From assembly GCA_007570785.1 (NCBI GenBank), contig ML664161.1, positions 5,143,910 to 5,207,909 of the forward strand: a DNA stretch of 64,000 nt. Reading direction: 5' to 3'. Position 1 is the first letter of the stretch, and every line of letters starts with the position of its first letter. Below the pieces are notes generated by a model that saw only the letters and a list, made by a program, of their open reading frames with translations, had not been told where the DNA came from and did not search any database. The stretch comes from Antilocapra americana (lineage: Eukaryota; Chordata; Mammalia; Artiodactyla; Antilocapridae). A program made the translations under genes and the position numbers. Shown here piece after piece: positions 1 through 12,563 of this stretch.

Positions 1-3000
1 AAGGGGAATTAGGCTGCTAAATAAGCGTTCGGTTGATACTTTAGCCTCTGATCGATGTGGCGCAGTAAGTGAGTGGTGGTATGGACATCAGGGCTTCTAA
101 CTTGAATGGACATTCCCAATGAGCGAGTGGGCAATTTGGTGCATGAGAGCAACATTAACCTGGAGTATGACCTCTTTGCTTAGTTGCAGAAGATAGGTTA
201 TTTTTCAGAAGCTCAAGTCTATCAGACTGGCCTTGTTCTTTACTGGGAAGATGGATAAACAATGACAGGGCTCATCCTTGACTGTTATTGTGTTCAGACA
301 CATACCTGAATAGAATATGTAGTCCATTCAGACCTCAGGAGCTGTACACAGATCTTGACTGCCTGTGATAGTTTTTATTGGTTTGTTTGTTTTCTAAGTT
401 TATGGGTGTCATCAGCAAAGTTTCTTCTTACTCCATTCCAAATAATCTATTGGGAAAAATTCCAGCTCTGGCCAACTTTTCATTGTTTCTCAATTTGAGG
501 GAAGAGAGTTGAATGAGCCACTGTTCCAAAAGGATCCTTGTATAACCACGTAATGTTCGAGGGAATAAGATGAGAAACCTTCTAAACCTGGTTGTAGGTC
601 TTCCGCGGTGCTCTTTAGGGACTTTGCAGGGTGCATCCTCTGACTTTCTCCCCATCTTATGAGGACACTTTATGAGGCTGATACAGTGTTCAGGGTTGTC
701 TGGGACAGAATCTCTAGACTCAGGTAAGTGAACTCTTAGTAGAGTGTGGTTGGTATATCTCTTGAGAACACAGTGTTAATCTTTAAATGTGCTACTAATA
801 CATGTAAATCCTCTAAGCTAATAAACTCTTTTGGGGTTTTCCATTTCTTCATTAAGATCACATATATCTTAAGGAGAGTTGGCTATATTGTGTGCCTTGT
901 TGTGTGGAGGCTGGATTAGCAACCACAATCCACCAAGTTTAAATCTTTCATAGACTTTTGAAATAAGAGCCATCACCTTAGATAGAGTAACAGTGCAGAT
1001 CAGGATAAAAGAGGAGAAAATATGACATATTCACTCTTTCTAACAAATTAAGTGATATAAAAGACAATATTATCTAAGAGAAAACCAAAATAATATCAAA
1101 ATATTTCTTGGGACATACTTTGAGCTCCCCCTCTGCTACTTACACAGAGGATTACTGCATTTTGCATCTACCAAGATTAGAAAAGGAAGAGAAAATGTCT
1201 TTAAACTTCAGAGTACAGTGTAAGAGATTTAGATTGGATGCAAGGGATAATATTCTGGTAGGATAGTTAAACATTGGAAAGAGCTACACATGAGACATTG
1301 CAGGCCTAACGGTGGGGCAGAGGAGTTGCTGGCACACTTGACCCCTAAATGCATCATGGTAGAGTGTTTGAGAGCGTCGGCAAAGTTATGTGAAAGAAGT
1401 ACGTAAGTTACGGCTACAGAGAATTTTTGGAACTTGTTAGAAAGTAAGAGGAAGAGCAAAGAATCACTCCTAGGCTAAAAGAACATCATCTCAGGGGCAG
1501 TAGAAAAGTGAAGGTGCTATTGCACATCAGAATATAAAAGAGGCACAGAAGAACTGTTTAGACAAGCAAAACACACTGTGAAAAAAGGATCAAGAAAAAG
1601 GGAGAGGAATTAAAAAGCCAGCTTGCTGTATTTACAGGAAACAGTTCTGTGCTTGTAGAAATGTTTTGGTTTGGTGTCTGGAAAATATGTGTAAAATGTA
1701 AATATCTCTTTATTTATTTGAATTACTTTCTTTGAAGAATATTAAATAGTGATAGATTCTGAATGGACTGAAGTATTTATGTGTCTGCAAAGAGAAGGAT
1801 AAAATTAACAGTCTCCTAGAATCAATTTTTAAATTATGATTTCTTCATCATTATTATGATTTTTGGTGCTGAGTGTGCTATGAGGTTCCAAGTGCATGTG
1901 GCTATCATTAGACAAATATTTACTAAGCCAACTACCAAGGAGAACAGCATGGGATACAAAAATGTGATGCATCTTTCAAAAGGAGCATGCAAGATCCTCA
2001 GGTAGATTTGACCGTAGCAGATGCCATAAGGACCCCCAGGAGGTACAAGGCATTTTATAAGAGCTGAGAGCCAGCAGCAATGAGTTGAGGCTCCAGGAGA
2101 ACATACCAGACTTTCCTGGAGGGGTGGCACTTGGGCTGAGCCTTTGAGTCGAGATGGAGTTTTTGACTGATGGAGATGTGTGAGCAGAGGGAGACAGGCA
2201 TTCTAGGAGCAGAGAACAGTGGGTAGTAGTACAGAGAAGCTGTTTGCCTAATGTGTTCTGTTTTCTGAAAGCCAACAAGGCTTCTGAGGAGGAAAGAATA
2301 CTATAACCTTGAAGGAGAGCTAAGACAAGAAGCCCAGTTAGCCAACTACTGAGTTAGTTTAGGCAAAGAAATAATTGCTTGTGCTAGATAAGGAAATGAA
2401 AATAAGAATCCAGTGGGAGAATCTGTGGGAAAGACCTGAGGAGTGAAAAGAGAACCAAAGATGGAAGGAGGCTTGGTGGGATATTGAGGCCAATGATGAC
2501 AACTAGAGAGAAGGAAAGGATATTGATAAGCAAGTCCTTGAAATAAAAACTTGCTTCTCTTCTGGATGCTTTCTTTTTTTCCTTTCTTCCTTTGCATCCT
2601 TCCTTCCATACCTTTGCATGAAGCCTCTGCTTTGTGTCTGGCTCTGCTTAGTGTAATGAAAGGAGATAAAAAAGATCCTAAAGACTTCCCTTTGCCTTGT
2701 CATTGCTTACCATCTAGTTTGGGGAATAGGATCTATGCATACTTAGGAAATAATTAGCACCCAATTAAAGATGATATAACTACCATGTGAGTGCAAAAGA
2801 GAAATATGGTGGGTTGAGGTCTCTGTCCTGCAGAGGCTAAGCTTGGATGCAAATTTGCAAAGCGTGCTCTGTTTCAGTTGCTCATCAGGTAATAAATGGG
2901 GTCAAACTCATCGGTTCCAGTTCCAGTTTGCTATGAACAGATTTCTCTTTCAGGTACCCTTGAAGATGCTTGTATGTCTCCATGTGTTGTCACCTTTATA

Positions 3001-5239
3001 TTCAGAGATCAGAGGAATATTAAATAAGTTTATGACAAGCTATTCCTGCCCTCTTGTTATTTATGGAGATTTCTCTCCCCCAGGAATTACTTTGCAGATG
3101 CTTCGTTTTGAAAGCTTTTCTGTATTTCAGAAATATTTGTTGACTGAATGAACAGAATGGCTTTTTAAATTAATTTAACCCCAACTTTCAAATAATAGCA
3201 TTCCTAGATGAAGTAAAGCCTTCAAATCATTTCAGGGTTGGATTTATCATGCTCAAATCTTCACATAGTATTCCAGCTTTGGATTTCACATCTGACAGCT
3301 GTGAACTAGAATTCTTAAATACCACACATCCATCCCCTATCTTTAAAGGACCTGTGACTTCAGTAGAAACTCTGAGAATTTATTTTATCCTCAAATTTTA
3401 AAAGAATTCAAAATGGGCTGGTTATTTTACACTTCCCTCTTAATAGCACCCGGGATAAATACCGGTATCTTTTTGTTGCCATCTGTTTTCTAGTTTCTCT
3501 ATTTTTGTGTCCCTTGTCTATTCTGTTAAAAATTCTTTTCTATTTATAAAAAAGTACATGTAGTTGGCAATATGAGGTTTCTTTTGCGTCTTCGTGTATT
3601 TGATGAGACAAACTACTAGATCATTTTGGAAGACATAGTGATTTGTGAAATTTGAATGTGAAAAACCAGTAGCAAAGAGAAGAAAAGCAGTGGGAGTATT
3701 TGCCAGATGGGAGATGCCTCACTGCTCTTTCGAAGGCCAGGAGAGCCACTTGTTAGGAAAAGGCTTCCAGAATCTAAGCTTTGATATTTACTCGGGAAAA
3801 CTGCAGACTTCAGAACAGGTACTGTCTCTAGGAAGAGTAGATAGTGATCCCTGTGGGGCACTGGAAGGCCTTTTTCCCCAACTCTTTTCTCCTATTTCGG
3901 GTCTCTGTTCTCTAATTAAAATTGGTGTTTTGGAAAAAGAGAACATGAATTCTGAATACAGTAATAAATTATATCCTTGCCTCGGATGGAATTAAAATGA
4001 CTGCAGACTTGAAATTTCCCTGCCTCTGAAAACTTAATTTGATATTTTCTGTTACACACCAAGTAGTGATTTGCAGAGGCACAGACTGTAAGATTAATTG
4101 AGGCAGCCATCTCTTCTGGCGCATCTAATCTTACATCTAATTATCTGATCATCTGAATCGCAAATACAGTAGTTAAAGGGTGTCTGCTTAAAGGGCAGCC
4201 ACAAAATGTAAATATTAAAAAGGAGAGCTGTCTGGTTTTCAGGAAGCAGACATGGAGATTTATAATAGCCATTATGTTATTTGCAGTATTAGGTCAGCAG
4301 GTCACATAAAAATGTGGTTACGTTGTTCTCTCAGTAAAATGTGAAGACCATTCTGACGTCTGTGCTCAGTTTGTTTTGACAATTAACCTCCATTAGTATT
4401 CTAGACCACATAAGAGCAAAACTCTTAAAAGGCTCTCTATTTCATGAATGTACTGTCAAATTGACTTCATCATTTAAATAGGACTGTAGTCACAGTAAAT
4501 GATGAGTTGATATTTATACAAAGTATAACCTTAATTAAAATATTATGAGCAATTAAACCCAGTGTTCACAGAATTATTGTACATTTATGTGTAATAGAGT
4601 AAAAACATTGCAAGGGACTGTTAAGCTTTTTGTGTGAATCTAATTAACGTTGACAGGCTCTGGGCTTTTCTCCCCCTTATTTTTAGAAGTGTTGAAGAAT
4701 AAATGGTCTTGCATCTGGAAAACTTCAAACAGTTTTGATCAGCAATTCAGATCTGATTTAAAATGTATGTATCGAGACGCTGTTTTAAATACAGACTTGA
4801 TAGACGTGCAGGGCTCCACTTCTTGTGGCAGGAAGGCAGATGTGGAAGGCAGAACAGCTGCGGACTGCTGCGGCCAGTGGATATTGTTTTTGTCACAATT
4901 TAATGTCAGGCCACTAAGGCCGTGAGTAGGTCTTTGTATGTTAGGCTCTGGTTAATGAAAAGGGGAACTCGCAGGGTTGATTCCCTGGAGCGTGATTAGG
5001 AGGGAGATGGTTCTCCTCGCCTTTGCGCTTCTGTAGCCCCGAGGGAACGGAGGAACCAGGAGCAAATCCAAGTTCCCATGGAACCAAGGGACTTCCTGTT
5101 TTTTAAGTGAGGGAAAGATGCCCTCCTGCAAACAGTGAATTAGAACATTGAGGATAATGCAGGTTTTGTTCTCCTGTTGAGTCTCTAAAATCCCACTAAG
5201 GATCCCAGTAAGAAACTAGGAATTTCCATGTGGTTGAAG
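1..5239. other. Intergenic or intronic, no gene or young repeat recognised
   Basis: Short frames on both strands look random. The interval has no BovB or Bov-tA, unlike the rest. 1990-2230 may hold a very old LINE fragment. 4200-4930 is AT-rich with several TAATTA motifs (see findings). Confidence 0.5.
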
Positions 5240-5690
5240 GTAATAACAGTAACAATGGTTATATTTTATTCAGCACCAGTTGTGTAGCAAATGATTGGCA
5301 AACATTATTTTTATTTTTAAAAATTTTATTGAAGTATGGTTGATTTACACTTGTACAGCAAAGTGGTTCAGTCATGCATATATATGTATATTTTTTTATA
5401 TTTGTTTCCATTATGGTTTATCATGGGATATTGAATATAGTTCCCTGTGCTGTATAGCAGGACCTTATTATTTATCCATCCTAGGTATAATAGTTTACAT
5501 CTACTCATCCCAAACTTCCAATTCTTCCTTCCTCCACACCCCTTCCCCTTGACAGCCACAAATCTTGCAAACATTATGTGATTTAATCTTTACCCATCTC
5601 TTTGAAGAAGATACTCGTTCCAATTTACTGATACAGAAACTGAGACCCAGGGCATGTGTCATCCTTGTAAAGGCGCATAACTGCAAAGTG
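5240..5690 (-). repeat. MIR SINE, antisense, interrupted by L1
   Basis: Outside the L1, the text ..GTGATTTAATCTTTACCCAT.. and ..TACTGATACAGAAACTGAGA.. is typical of reversed MIR. The left portion is short and uncertain. Confidence 0.5.
5309..5566 (-). mobile_element. L1 LINE 3' end, antisense, with target duplication
   Basis: The reversed 3' UTR of an artiodactyl L1 (T-rich start, ATTGAAGTATGGTTGATTTA, then CCCTGTGCTGTATAGCAGGA). GCAAACATTAT occurs at 5298-5308 and 5567-5577, marking the insertion, which falls inside a MIR element. Confidence 0.82.
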
Positions 5691-5807
5691 TTGGTGCTTT
5701 AAAATGCAAGATTAAAGTATACATATATATAGTCACTGAATATTGAAATAGATACAAGTTATGTGAAAAATGTAATACAGCGATTATATTTAATATGAAC
5801 ATATTTA

Positions 5808-6125
5808 GGGGCCTCCCTGGTGGCTCAGTGGTAAAAACTCTTCCTGCCAATGCAGGAGACATGGGTTCGATCCCTGATCCAGAAAGATCCCATATGCAGC
5901 AGAGCAACTAAGCCTATGCACCACAGCTATTGAAACTGTGCTCTAGAGACTGGGAGCCACAACTACTGAAACTGGTGAGCCCTAGAGCCGGTGCTCAGCC
6001 ACAGGAGAAGCTACCTCAGTGAGAAGCCTGTGCACTGCAATTACAGAGTAGCTCCCACTCTCTGCCACTAGAGAAAAGCCTGAGCAGCAGTGAAAACCTA
6101 GCACAGCCAAAAATAAATAAAAAAA
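5808..6125 (+). mobile_element. CHR-type tRNA-derived SINE
   Basis: The element begins with the tRNA-like GCCTCCCTGGTGGCTCAGTG head, including the GGTTCGATCC B-box. It continues with the CHR body of short CCACAACTACTGAAA-type phrases and ends in an AAATAAATAAAAA tail. Confidence 0.75.
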
Positions 6126-6145
6126 TATGGACCTATTTATGTAAA

Positions 6146-6919
6146 AAATACAAAAGAAACTATGTGTAGATGTATGCACACATGCACAGAGATGTGTATA
6201 TTAATGCAGATAAAAAGAATCAGAATTGAACACATTATTAGATGGCTGACAGTGGTTATTTGAAGTGGCTGAGAAGGGGGAGGGTCAAGTAGAACAATTT
6301 TTGTTTCAAGTTTTTTCATTAATTTCTTGCATTGTTATAATCTTTAATTCATATATCACTTGGGTACTTCAAACTTAAAGATCCAGAAAGGATTTCTGCT
6401 GCCAAAGTGAACATTTGAAAATGAGAATATTAAGAAAATGGTCACAGGTCTGATTCCAACGAGGAATATCTAACCCCAACATTTGTGCTTCTTCTAAACT
6501 AACAAGGCTTTTACAAATTGACTAATGTTGGGGAAAAAAAAAATCCCATGAAAGGGTATAGTGGATCTCCTGACCTCCCTTTGGTCCTCAGAAAACCCTG
6601 CTTATCCATACCTGATCTAAGGATACATCAGAATTCCATCCTTAATCTGTTTTAGCCAAGCGATATATATTGAGTCCCTCTGATGCACCAGTTGCACTGT
6701 AAAACCCAGAGGAAGCTACAGAAATGAGGAAGTCATTGACTCTACCCTTAAGATGTTTGAAGCATCATGAACTGACACACTCATGTCCAAAATCTTCGTG
6801 TCATACAGTGTGGTGACAGTGAGAGAAACATTGTGTCTTGGGGCATTTAGGAGGGGACAGTTATAAGGCTAAGGCTCATGTGATATTTATTGGGTACCTG
6901 GATGGATGTCATTGGAAAA
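6146..6919. other. No gene recognised
   Basis: Non-coding sequence with possible very old repeat traces around 6660-6850. Confidence 0.5.
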
Positions 6920-7145
6920 TGCTCATTGGAAAAGACCCAGAAGCTGGGAAAGACTGAAGGCAAAAGGAGAAGGGGGCAGCAGAGAACGAGATAGTCGAGA
7001 ACGAGATAGTTAGATAGCATCACCTACTCAGTGGACATGAATTTGAGTAAACTCCAGGAAGTAGTGAAGATCAGGGAAGCCTGGCATGCTGCAGCCCAGG
7101 AGGTCGCAAAGAGTTGGGCACAACTTAGTGACTGAATAACAACAA
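6920..7145 (+). mobile_element. BovB 3' end fragment, with 15-bp tandem duplication
   Basis: The text from GGAAAAGACCCAGAAGCTGG to GACTGAATAACAAC is the BovB 3' terminal region in sense. A 15-bp unit GAGAACGAGATAGTC is repeated directly at 6982-6996 and 6997-7011 (14 of 15 identical). Confidence 0.8.
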
Positions 7146-7251
7146 AGTGTCTTGGAGCTGGGTGTGACGGAAGTTGCTAATATATGGTCTCTGTCCTTAA
7201 AGACTATATAATGTTGTAGGAAAGAATATTTTAACATGAGAAAATTATCGA

Positions 7252-7951
7252 TACAGTTGCTCAGTCATGTTCAAATCATTGCAACCCCATAGACTGAAGA
7301 ACACCAGGCTTCCCTGTCCATCACCAACTCTCAGAGTTTACTCAAACTCATGTCCATAGAGTCCATCTCATCCTCTGTCATCCCCTTCTCCTGCCTTCAG
7401 TCTTTCCCAGCATTAGGGTCTTTTCCAGTGAGTCATTTCTTCACATCAGATAGCCAAAGTATTGGAGTTTCAGCTTCAGCAGCAGTCCTTCCAATGAATA
7501 TTCAGGACTAATTTCCTTTAAGATGAACTGGTTGGATCTCCTTGCAGTCCAAGGGACGCTCAAAAGTCTTCTCCAACACCACAGTTCAAAAGCATCAATT
7601 CTTTGGCACTCAGCTTTCTTCATAATCCAACTCTCACATTCATACATGACTACTGGAAAAACCATTGCCTTGACTGGACAGACCTTTGTTTGAAAAGTAA
7701 TGTCTCTGCTTTTTAATATGCTGTTTAGGTTGGTCATAACTTTTCTTCCAAGGAGCAAGCATCTTTTAATTTAATGACTGCAGTCACCATCTGCAGTGAT
7801 TTTCAAGCTCAAAAAAATGAAGTCTCTCATTGTTTCCCCATCTATTTGCCATGAAGTGATGGGACCGGATGCCATGATCTTAGGTTTCTGAATGTTGAGT
7901 TTTAAGCCAACTTTTTCACTCTCTTTAACTTTCATCAAGAGGCTCTTTAAG
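7252..7951 (-). mobile_element. BovB LINE, 3' part, antisense
   Basis: Minus-strand frames read KKAECQRIDAFELWCWRRLL and LLGRKVMTNLNSILKSRDIT, the BovB C-terminal block. The copy runs from the 3' end at left to the ..SLLMKVKE region at right. Confidence 0.88.
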
Positions 7952-8284
7952 AAAAGCCAGGAATAGTATGTAATTGACTACTCTGTAATGTAAGTTAGGC
8001 CCTAAAGGAAGTAAGAATTCAGGAAAGGGAGTAATCACTCTAAGTAACAACTGTAGAAGAGGGTTTTATAAGGAAATAAATTATAGCACCAGTATTTTTT
8101 CTGCAAGTACCAGTATTTTAGCAATTGCTGAAAGAGTAGTGGCCAGGAATACCAGTATACATGCTGAAATTGGCCTTTGAGTGGAGTCTCTCTTCATTCT
8201 CTAACCCTTGTTTAAAAAAGGACTGAATAGCAATTCAATCCATTCACAGCCCATGAATTTAATTTATATATATACACAAGCACA
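7952..8284. other. No gene recognised
   Basis: Non-coding spacer between BovB and a SINE fragment. Confidence 0.5.
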
Positions 8285-8415
8285 CATGCCTGGAGTAGGA
8301 AATGACAACCTGCTTCATATTTGTGCCTGGAGAATCCCATGGAGAGAGGAGCCTGGTGGACACTGTCCATGGGATTACAAAGAGCTGGACATGGCTGAGT
8401 GACTGAGCACATGCA
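8285..8415 (+). mobile_element. Bov-tA SINE fragment
   Basis: Only the body is present (GCCTGGAGAATCCCATGGAG.., AGCTGGACATGGCTGAGTGA). The tRNA head is missing. Confidence 0.7.
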
Positions 8416-8607
8416 TACATACATGCATGCATTTATGTGCTCTTTCATAGAAATCACAATCACAGATGTTTCCCTTTCTCTCTTTTCCCTCCTTCTCTTA
8501 TTCCTTTGCTCTTTCCACCCCTTTTCCTTCTTCCTCCCTCCCTTCTTTCCTTTTTTTTCCTGCTAGTATTTCTAACATATTCAGCATAGGATCAGGCACA
8601 CTTGGTT

Positions 8608-8609
<2 letters not shown>

Positions 8610-8678
<69 letters not shown>
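8610..8678. repeat. (GA)n microsatellite
   Basis: About 69 bases of uninterrupted GA dinucleotide. Confidence 0.97.
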
Positions 8679-8681
<3 letters not shown>

Positions 8682-8739
8682 CTGCCCTAGAAAACAGGAG
8701 CCTGGAAATGTAGAGAAGCTGGTTGTTTAGGGAGTTTCA

Positions 8740-8850
8740 ACAGACTTTAAACCTATGTTCTGGATCCTTCCGGTAGTACTGTGATAGTGTATCTAAAGTT
8801 CCTAGCACAGTGCTAGCACATTCTAGATGCTTAATAAGCATTAGCTCTCT
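8740..8850 (+). repeat. MIR-like fragment
   Basis: The phrase CCTAGCACAGTGCTAGCACA followed by TAGATGCTTAATAAGC resembles the 3' end of MIR. Confidence 0.45.
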
Positions 8851-9060
8851 TCTCAGCCCACTTCTCCCACCTTTCTACAAGCCTTTCTCCCCAAATTCAG
8901 TCTGGGGAGAAGAGAGAAAAACCCACGTGGGAAGGACTGTAAAAAATAAGACTGAGAGTTGCATATTGGGAAGAGTTTTGGTGTCAATAGTCAGTTCCTG
9001 CCACTGTCTCAATATTGCAGTGATTGGGTCAATTATTATTGAGCAGCTCTGGACTTCTTA

Positions 9061-9248
9061 GGGCTTCCCTGGTGGCTCAGCAGTAAATAATTTGCCTGCC
9101 AAAGCAGGAGATGCAATCCCTGGGTCAGGAAGATCCCCTAGAGGAGGAAATGGCAACCTACTCCAGTATTCTTGCCTAGAATATCCCATGGACACAGGGC
9201 CTGTGGGGTCACAAAGAGACATGACTGAGTGACTGAGCACACACGTAC
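9061..9248 (+). mobile_element. Bov-tA SINE
   Basis: A full head and body, GGGCTTCCCTGGTGGCTCAG to GACTGAGTGACTGAGCAC. GACTTCTTA / GATTTCTTA flank the element as target duplication. Confidence 0.9.
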
Positions 9249-9258
9249 AGATTTCTTA

Positions 9259-9662
9259 GAGTGAAGACAACAATATAAGTATGTTAAAAATGCATATGCA
9301 TCTAGAGCAAGCCACAGATGCTGTTAAGTAATTGGGTTGGTTATTTTTGAAAGATATTTCTATCATATTAACTTTTTTTTTCAGTTTTTTGTTTTTAATC
9401 ATTCTGAAACAGATAAAAATCTCTCACAGTCAGTATGATTCATACTTCTTTAATTAAAGATTGAACTTAAGACTCAGCCCATCCAAGCATTTTTTAAATG
9501 ATAATTTTTCAAATTATATAAGTATGCACTCTCACCAAAGAGAATCTGTAAAATAAATAAAGTATAAAAAACAAACAAACAAAAAGACATATTCCTACAA
9601 GCTGGAGAAAACTATTGTTAGCATTCGGTTCCAAGTTCTTCTAGTCTTTTTGATGCTTATTT
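9259..9662. other. No gene recognised
   Basis: AT-rich spacer between two Bov-tA copies. Confidence 0.5.
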
Positions 9663-9674
9663 ATAATATAGGTA

Positions 9675-9903
9675 AGGCTTACCTCGTGGCTCAGTGGTAA
9701 AGAATCTGCCTGCCAAGCCGGAGATGCAGGTTCAATCCCTGAGTTGGGAACATCCCGTGGAGAAGGAAATGACAACCCACTCTAGTATTCTTGCCTGGGA
9801 AATCCCATGGACAGAGGAAGCTGGCAGGCTACAGTTTGTGGGTCTCAAAAGAGGTAGACATGATTTAGCAAGTAGGCAGCAACAACAAATAAAGCAACAA
9901 ATA
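9675..9903 (+). mobile_element. Bov-tA SINE with 12-bp target duplication
   Basis: Head and body in sense with a CAACAACAAATAA tail. ATAATATAGGTA lies at 9663-9674 and 9904-9915. Confidence 0.9.
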
Positions 9904-9915
9904 ATAATATAGGTA

Positions 9916-11063
9916 TTGCATGTATTTGGTTGCTATTATACTTTTTAAATTTGGCTGCAGAATTTTTTGTGTGATTCAGTTTAAGGTCATTTCTCGTTTT
10001 CACAATAGTCCTGAGCAGGGCATAGAGAAGAGGCCTGACATTGAAACTGATTGGGCTCCATGCCAAGCCTACTGTTTCCTCTAATGTCATCCCTTAGAGT
10101 GTGGATGGCCAGGGAGTGGCCTAGGAGGGACTTCTGCTCTGTGCCTGGGGAGAGTAGGCAGACTGTGAGGACAGTTGTTCAGTCCGGGAATGGAACGTGG
10201 CACCTGGCAAGCACACAGGTACTTGGAGGGCTGACTGGACAAGGTCAGAAACAGGAAGCACAAGTTAATGTTCTGGGATTGGTGTTCAAGTAGAATGACA
10301 AGTTAGAAGCTATAGGACCTGAAGTTGGTGAATTTGTGGGTTGACACAGAGATAGAAGCAGAGGAAACATTCCAAGAGCATCATCTTTGGACAGACAGAA
10401 GACTTCTATATTCGGCAATCTCTTCTGGGTCCTCTCTGAGTATTAAAGTGACTGAGTACATTTGTGCCAGACTGTGGTGGCTCAGAACTCAGGCGTATGA
10501 ACAGTTAGGGTGTCAACATGTTTGAAAAAGAGACAAGGTGTTTACCCAGATCTTTCACTTATATATATTTATTTAGGAGAGTTTTGAAGCATCTTGTGGA
10601 CATTGTGGAGAGAAGGGAATGTTAATCTCCCTTCCTCAAATACCACTTAGTGCCCTTACTGACTATTTGTTTGGAGCTCAAGAACTACCTTTAGCTCAGC
10701 AGAACTCTTGAAGCCTTGTTTGAGAAAGATGTTTTTCATCTGAAGAGACTAGGGATTCCTTGCAAAGTCCCTAGGTTCATGGTGGTCTAGAAAATCATAT
10801 CCATCTATGTGGGATGGCTGATAGCAGATATTCCTAGATTTAATAAATATTTATTAAGCAGTAACAATATATCAGAAGCTATCCAGAACACTGTAGATAT
10901 AAAAGCTAATAAAAGTGGTCCTAATACCCAGGAAATAATATACAGAGAGGTAGATTTGTAAGGAGATTGATATAAGCTTTGGAGTTACTTAGAGGTGGGT
11001 TTATGCTTTTTGTCCAGTCATGGGAGTTCAGTAGTGAGTCCTAATGAATGATTATTGAATGGT
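9916..11063. other. No gene recognised
   Basis: The 80- and 66-codon frames at 10051 and 10325 have no recognisable motifs and no splice or start context. Confidence 0.5.
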
Positions 11064-11077
11064 TACATACTGCGTTT

Positions 11078-11803
11078 GTTGTTGCTGTGCAGTTGCTAAC
11101 TTGTGTCCGACTCTTGCCACTCTATGAACTGCAGCACACCAGGCTTCCCTGTCCTTCACTGTCTCCCTGAGTTTGCTCAAACTCATTTCCATTGAGTCAG
11201 TGATGCCATCCAAATATGCAATAAAAGCTGGCTTAAAACTCAACATTCAAGAAACGAAGATCACGGCATCCAGTCCCATTGATTCATGGCAAATAGATGG
11301 GGAAAAAGTGGAAAATGTTGGATTTCATTTTCTTGGGCTCCAAAGTCACTGCAAACAGTGATTACAGCCATGAAATTAAATGATGCTTGCTCTTTGGGAG
11401 AAAGGCTGTGACAAACCTAGACAGTGTATTAAAAAGCACAGATATCACTTTGCCAGCAAAGGTCCACATAGTCAAAGCTATGTTTTTTCCACTAGTCATG
11501 TACAGATGTGAGAGCTGCACCATAAAGAAGACTTGAGTGCTGAAGAATTGATGCTTTTGAACTGTGTTGCTGGAGAAGACTCTTGAGAATCCTTTGGGCA
11601 TCAAGGAGATCAAACCAGTCAATCCTTAAGTGAATCAACCCCAAATATTCCCTGGAAGAACTGATGCTGAAGCTGAAGCTCCAATACTTTGGTCACCTGA
11701 TGTGAAGAACTGACTCACTGGAAAAGACCCTGATGCTGGGAAAGATTGAAGGCAGGAGGAGAAGGGGACGACAGAGGATAAGATGGTTGGATGGCATTGC
11801 ATA
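11078..11803 (-). mobile_element. BovB LINE with internal inversion (twin-priming form)
   Basis: The left part (11078-11213) is BovB 3' terminal sequence on the minus strand. The right part (from about 11224 to 11798) is the directly preceding BovB sequence on the plus strand, ending in GGATGGCATT, which is where the left part starts in element order. A 14-bp duplication flanks the whole, TACATACTGCGTTT at 11064-11077 and TACATATTGCATTT at 11804-11817 (12 of 14 identical). It is therefore one insertion with an inverted 5' segment. Confidence 0.78.
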
Positions 11804-11817
11804 TACATATTGCATTT

Positions 11818-12439
11818 ACCTACTGACAGTCACCTTTCATCAGAAGCAGAATTTTGCACATAGCTTCAGTTATGCAGAGCTTCTCTATTACTTGTGTTTT
11901 GAAACCTGAGCAAATGCATGACTGTCATTTTTTCCCTACTGTTTCTACAATGTGTAGAGGCCTAGTCTTCTTCATGTACTGCTTTCTTCTCAATTCTACG
12001 TTTTATTTCATTTATAAGCAGTGAATCAGGAACTTGGGATGTTGCCAGTTTTATTATTTCTCTAATGATCTTTAGAGGCGGGTTTCAGTATTATAGTGGC
12101 AATTCCAGAGACTCTGAGGTGAGATAGATTCTCTGAGTCATGATTTGCAACTTTTGGTTTTTGCCAGACTCCTGAGATGATCAGATCTGTGTCACAGCTG
12201 GAGAATCTTTGGGGATGTGGACCTACAACTGAGATTGTTGCTGAATGTGTGTCAATAAAACATATATGCCATGACTACAAATTGCATAACACTGTGAATA
12301 TGTCACTCTAGACAAAACTGGCTTTTGACCTTTTTAGAGTAAAATAAAAATGTTTAGTTGATGAAAGTTAGTTTTCTTATGACCATACACAGCATAGCAT
12401 AGTATGTGTGCTACTGATGGGCATGATCTTTGTTTGGTA
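11818..12439. other. No gene recognised
   Basis: Unique-looking non-coding sequence. Confidence 0.5.
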
Positions 12440-12548
12440 TGTCTATAGGATTGCAATTCTCAAGCTGTAGCATGCATAGAAATCACACGGAGGGCTGGTT
12501 AAGACAAAGAGTGCGGGGCTCCACCTTGGTAATTTCTAACTCAGTATG
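12440..12548 (+). repeat. MER5-type DNA transposon remnant, left part
   Basis: AATTCTCAAGCTGTAGCATG, then AATCACACGGAGGGCTGGTT and CTCCACCTTGGTAATTTCTA match the MER5 pattern. The remainder is on the far side of the BovB at 13428. Confidence 0.6.
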
Positions 12549-12563
12549 TGGAGAAGAGGGCCA

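Noticed and set aside
5808..5900. tRNA gene
   Set aside because: The tRNA-like A and B boxes belong to the head of a CHR-type SINE; no full cloverleaf is evident.
8610..8678. GA tract as a regulatory GAGA element
   Set aside because: Uninterrupted dinucleotide repeat is adequately explained as a microsatellite.
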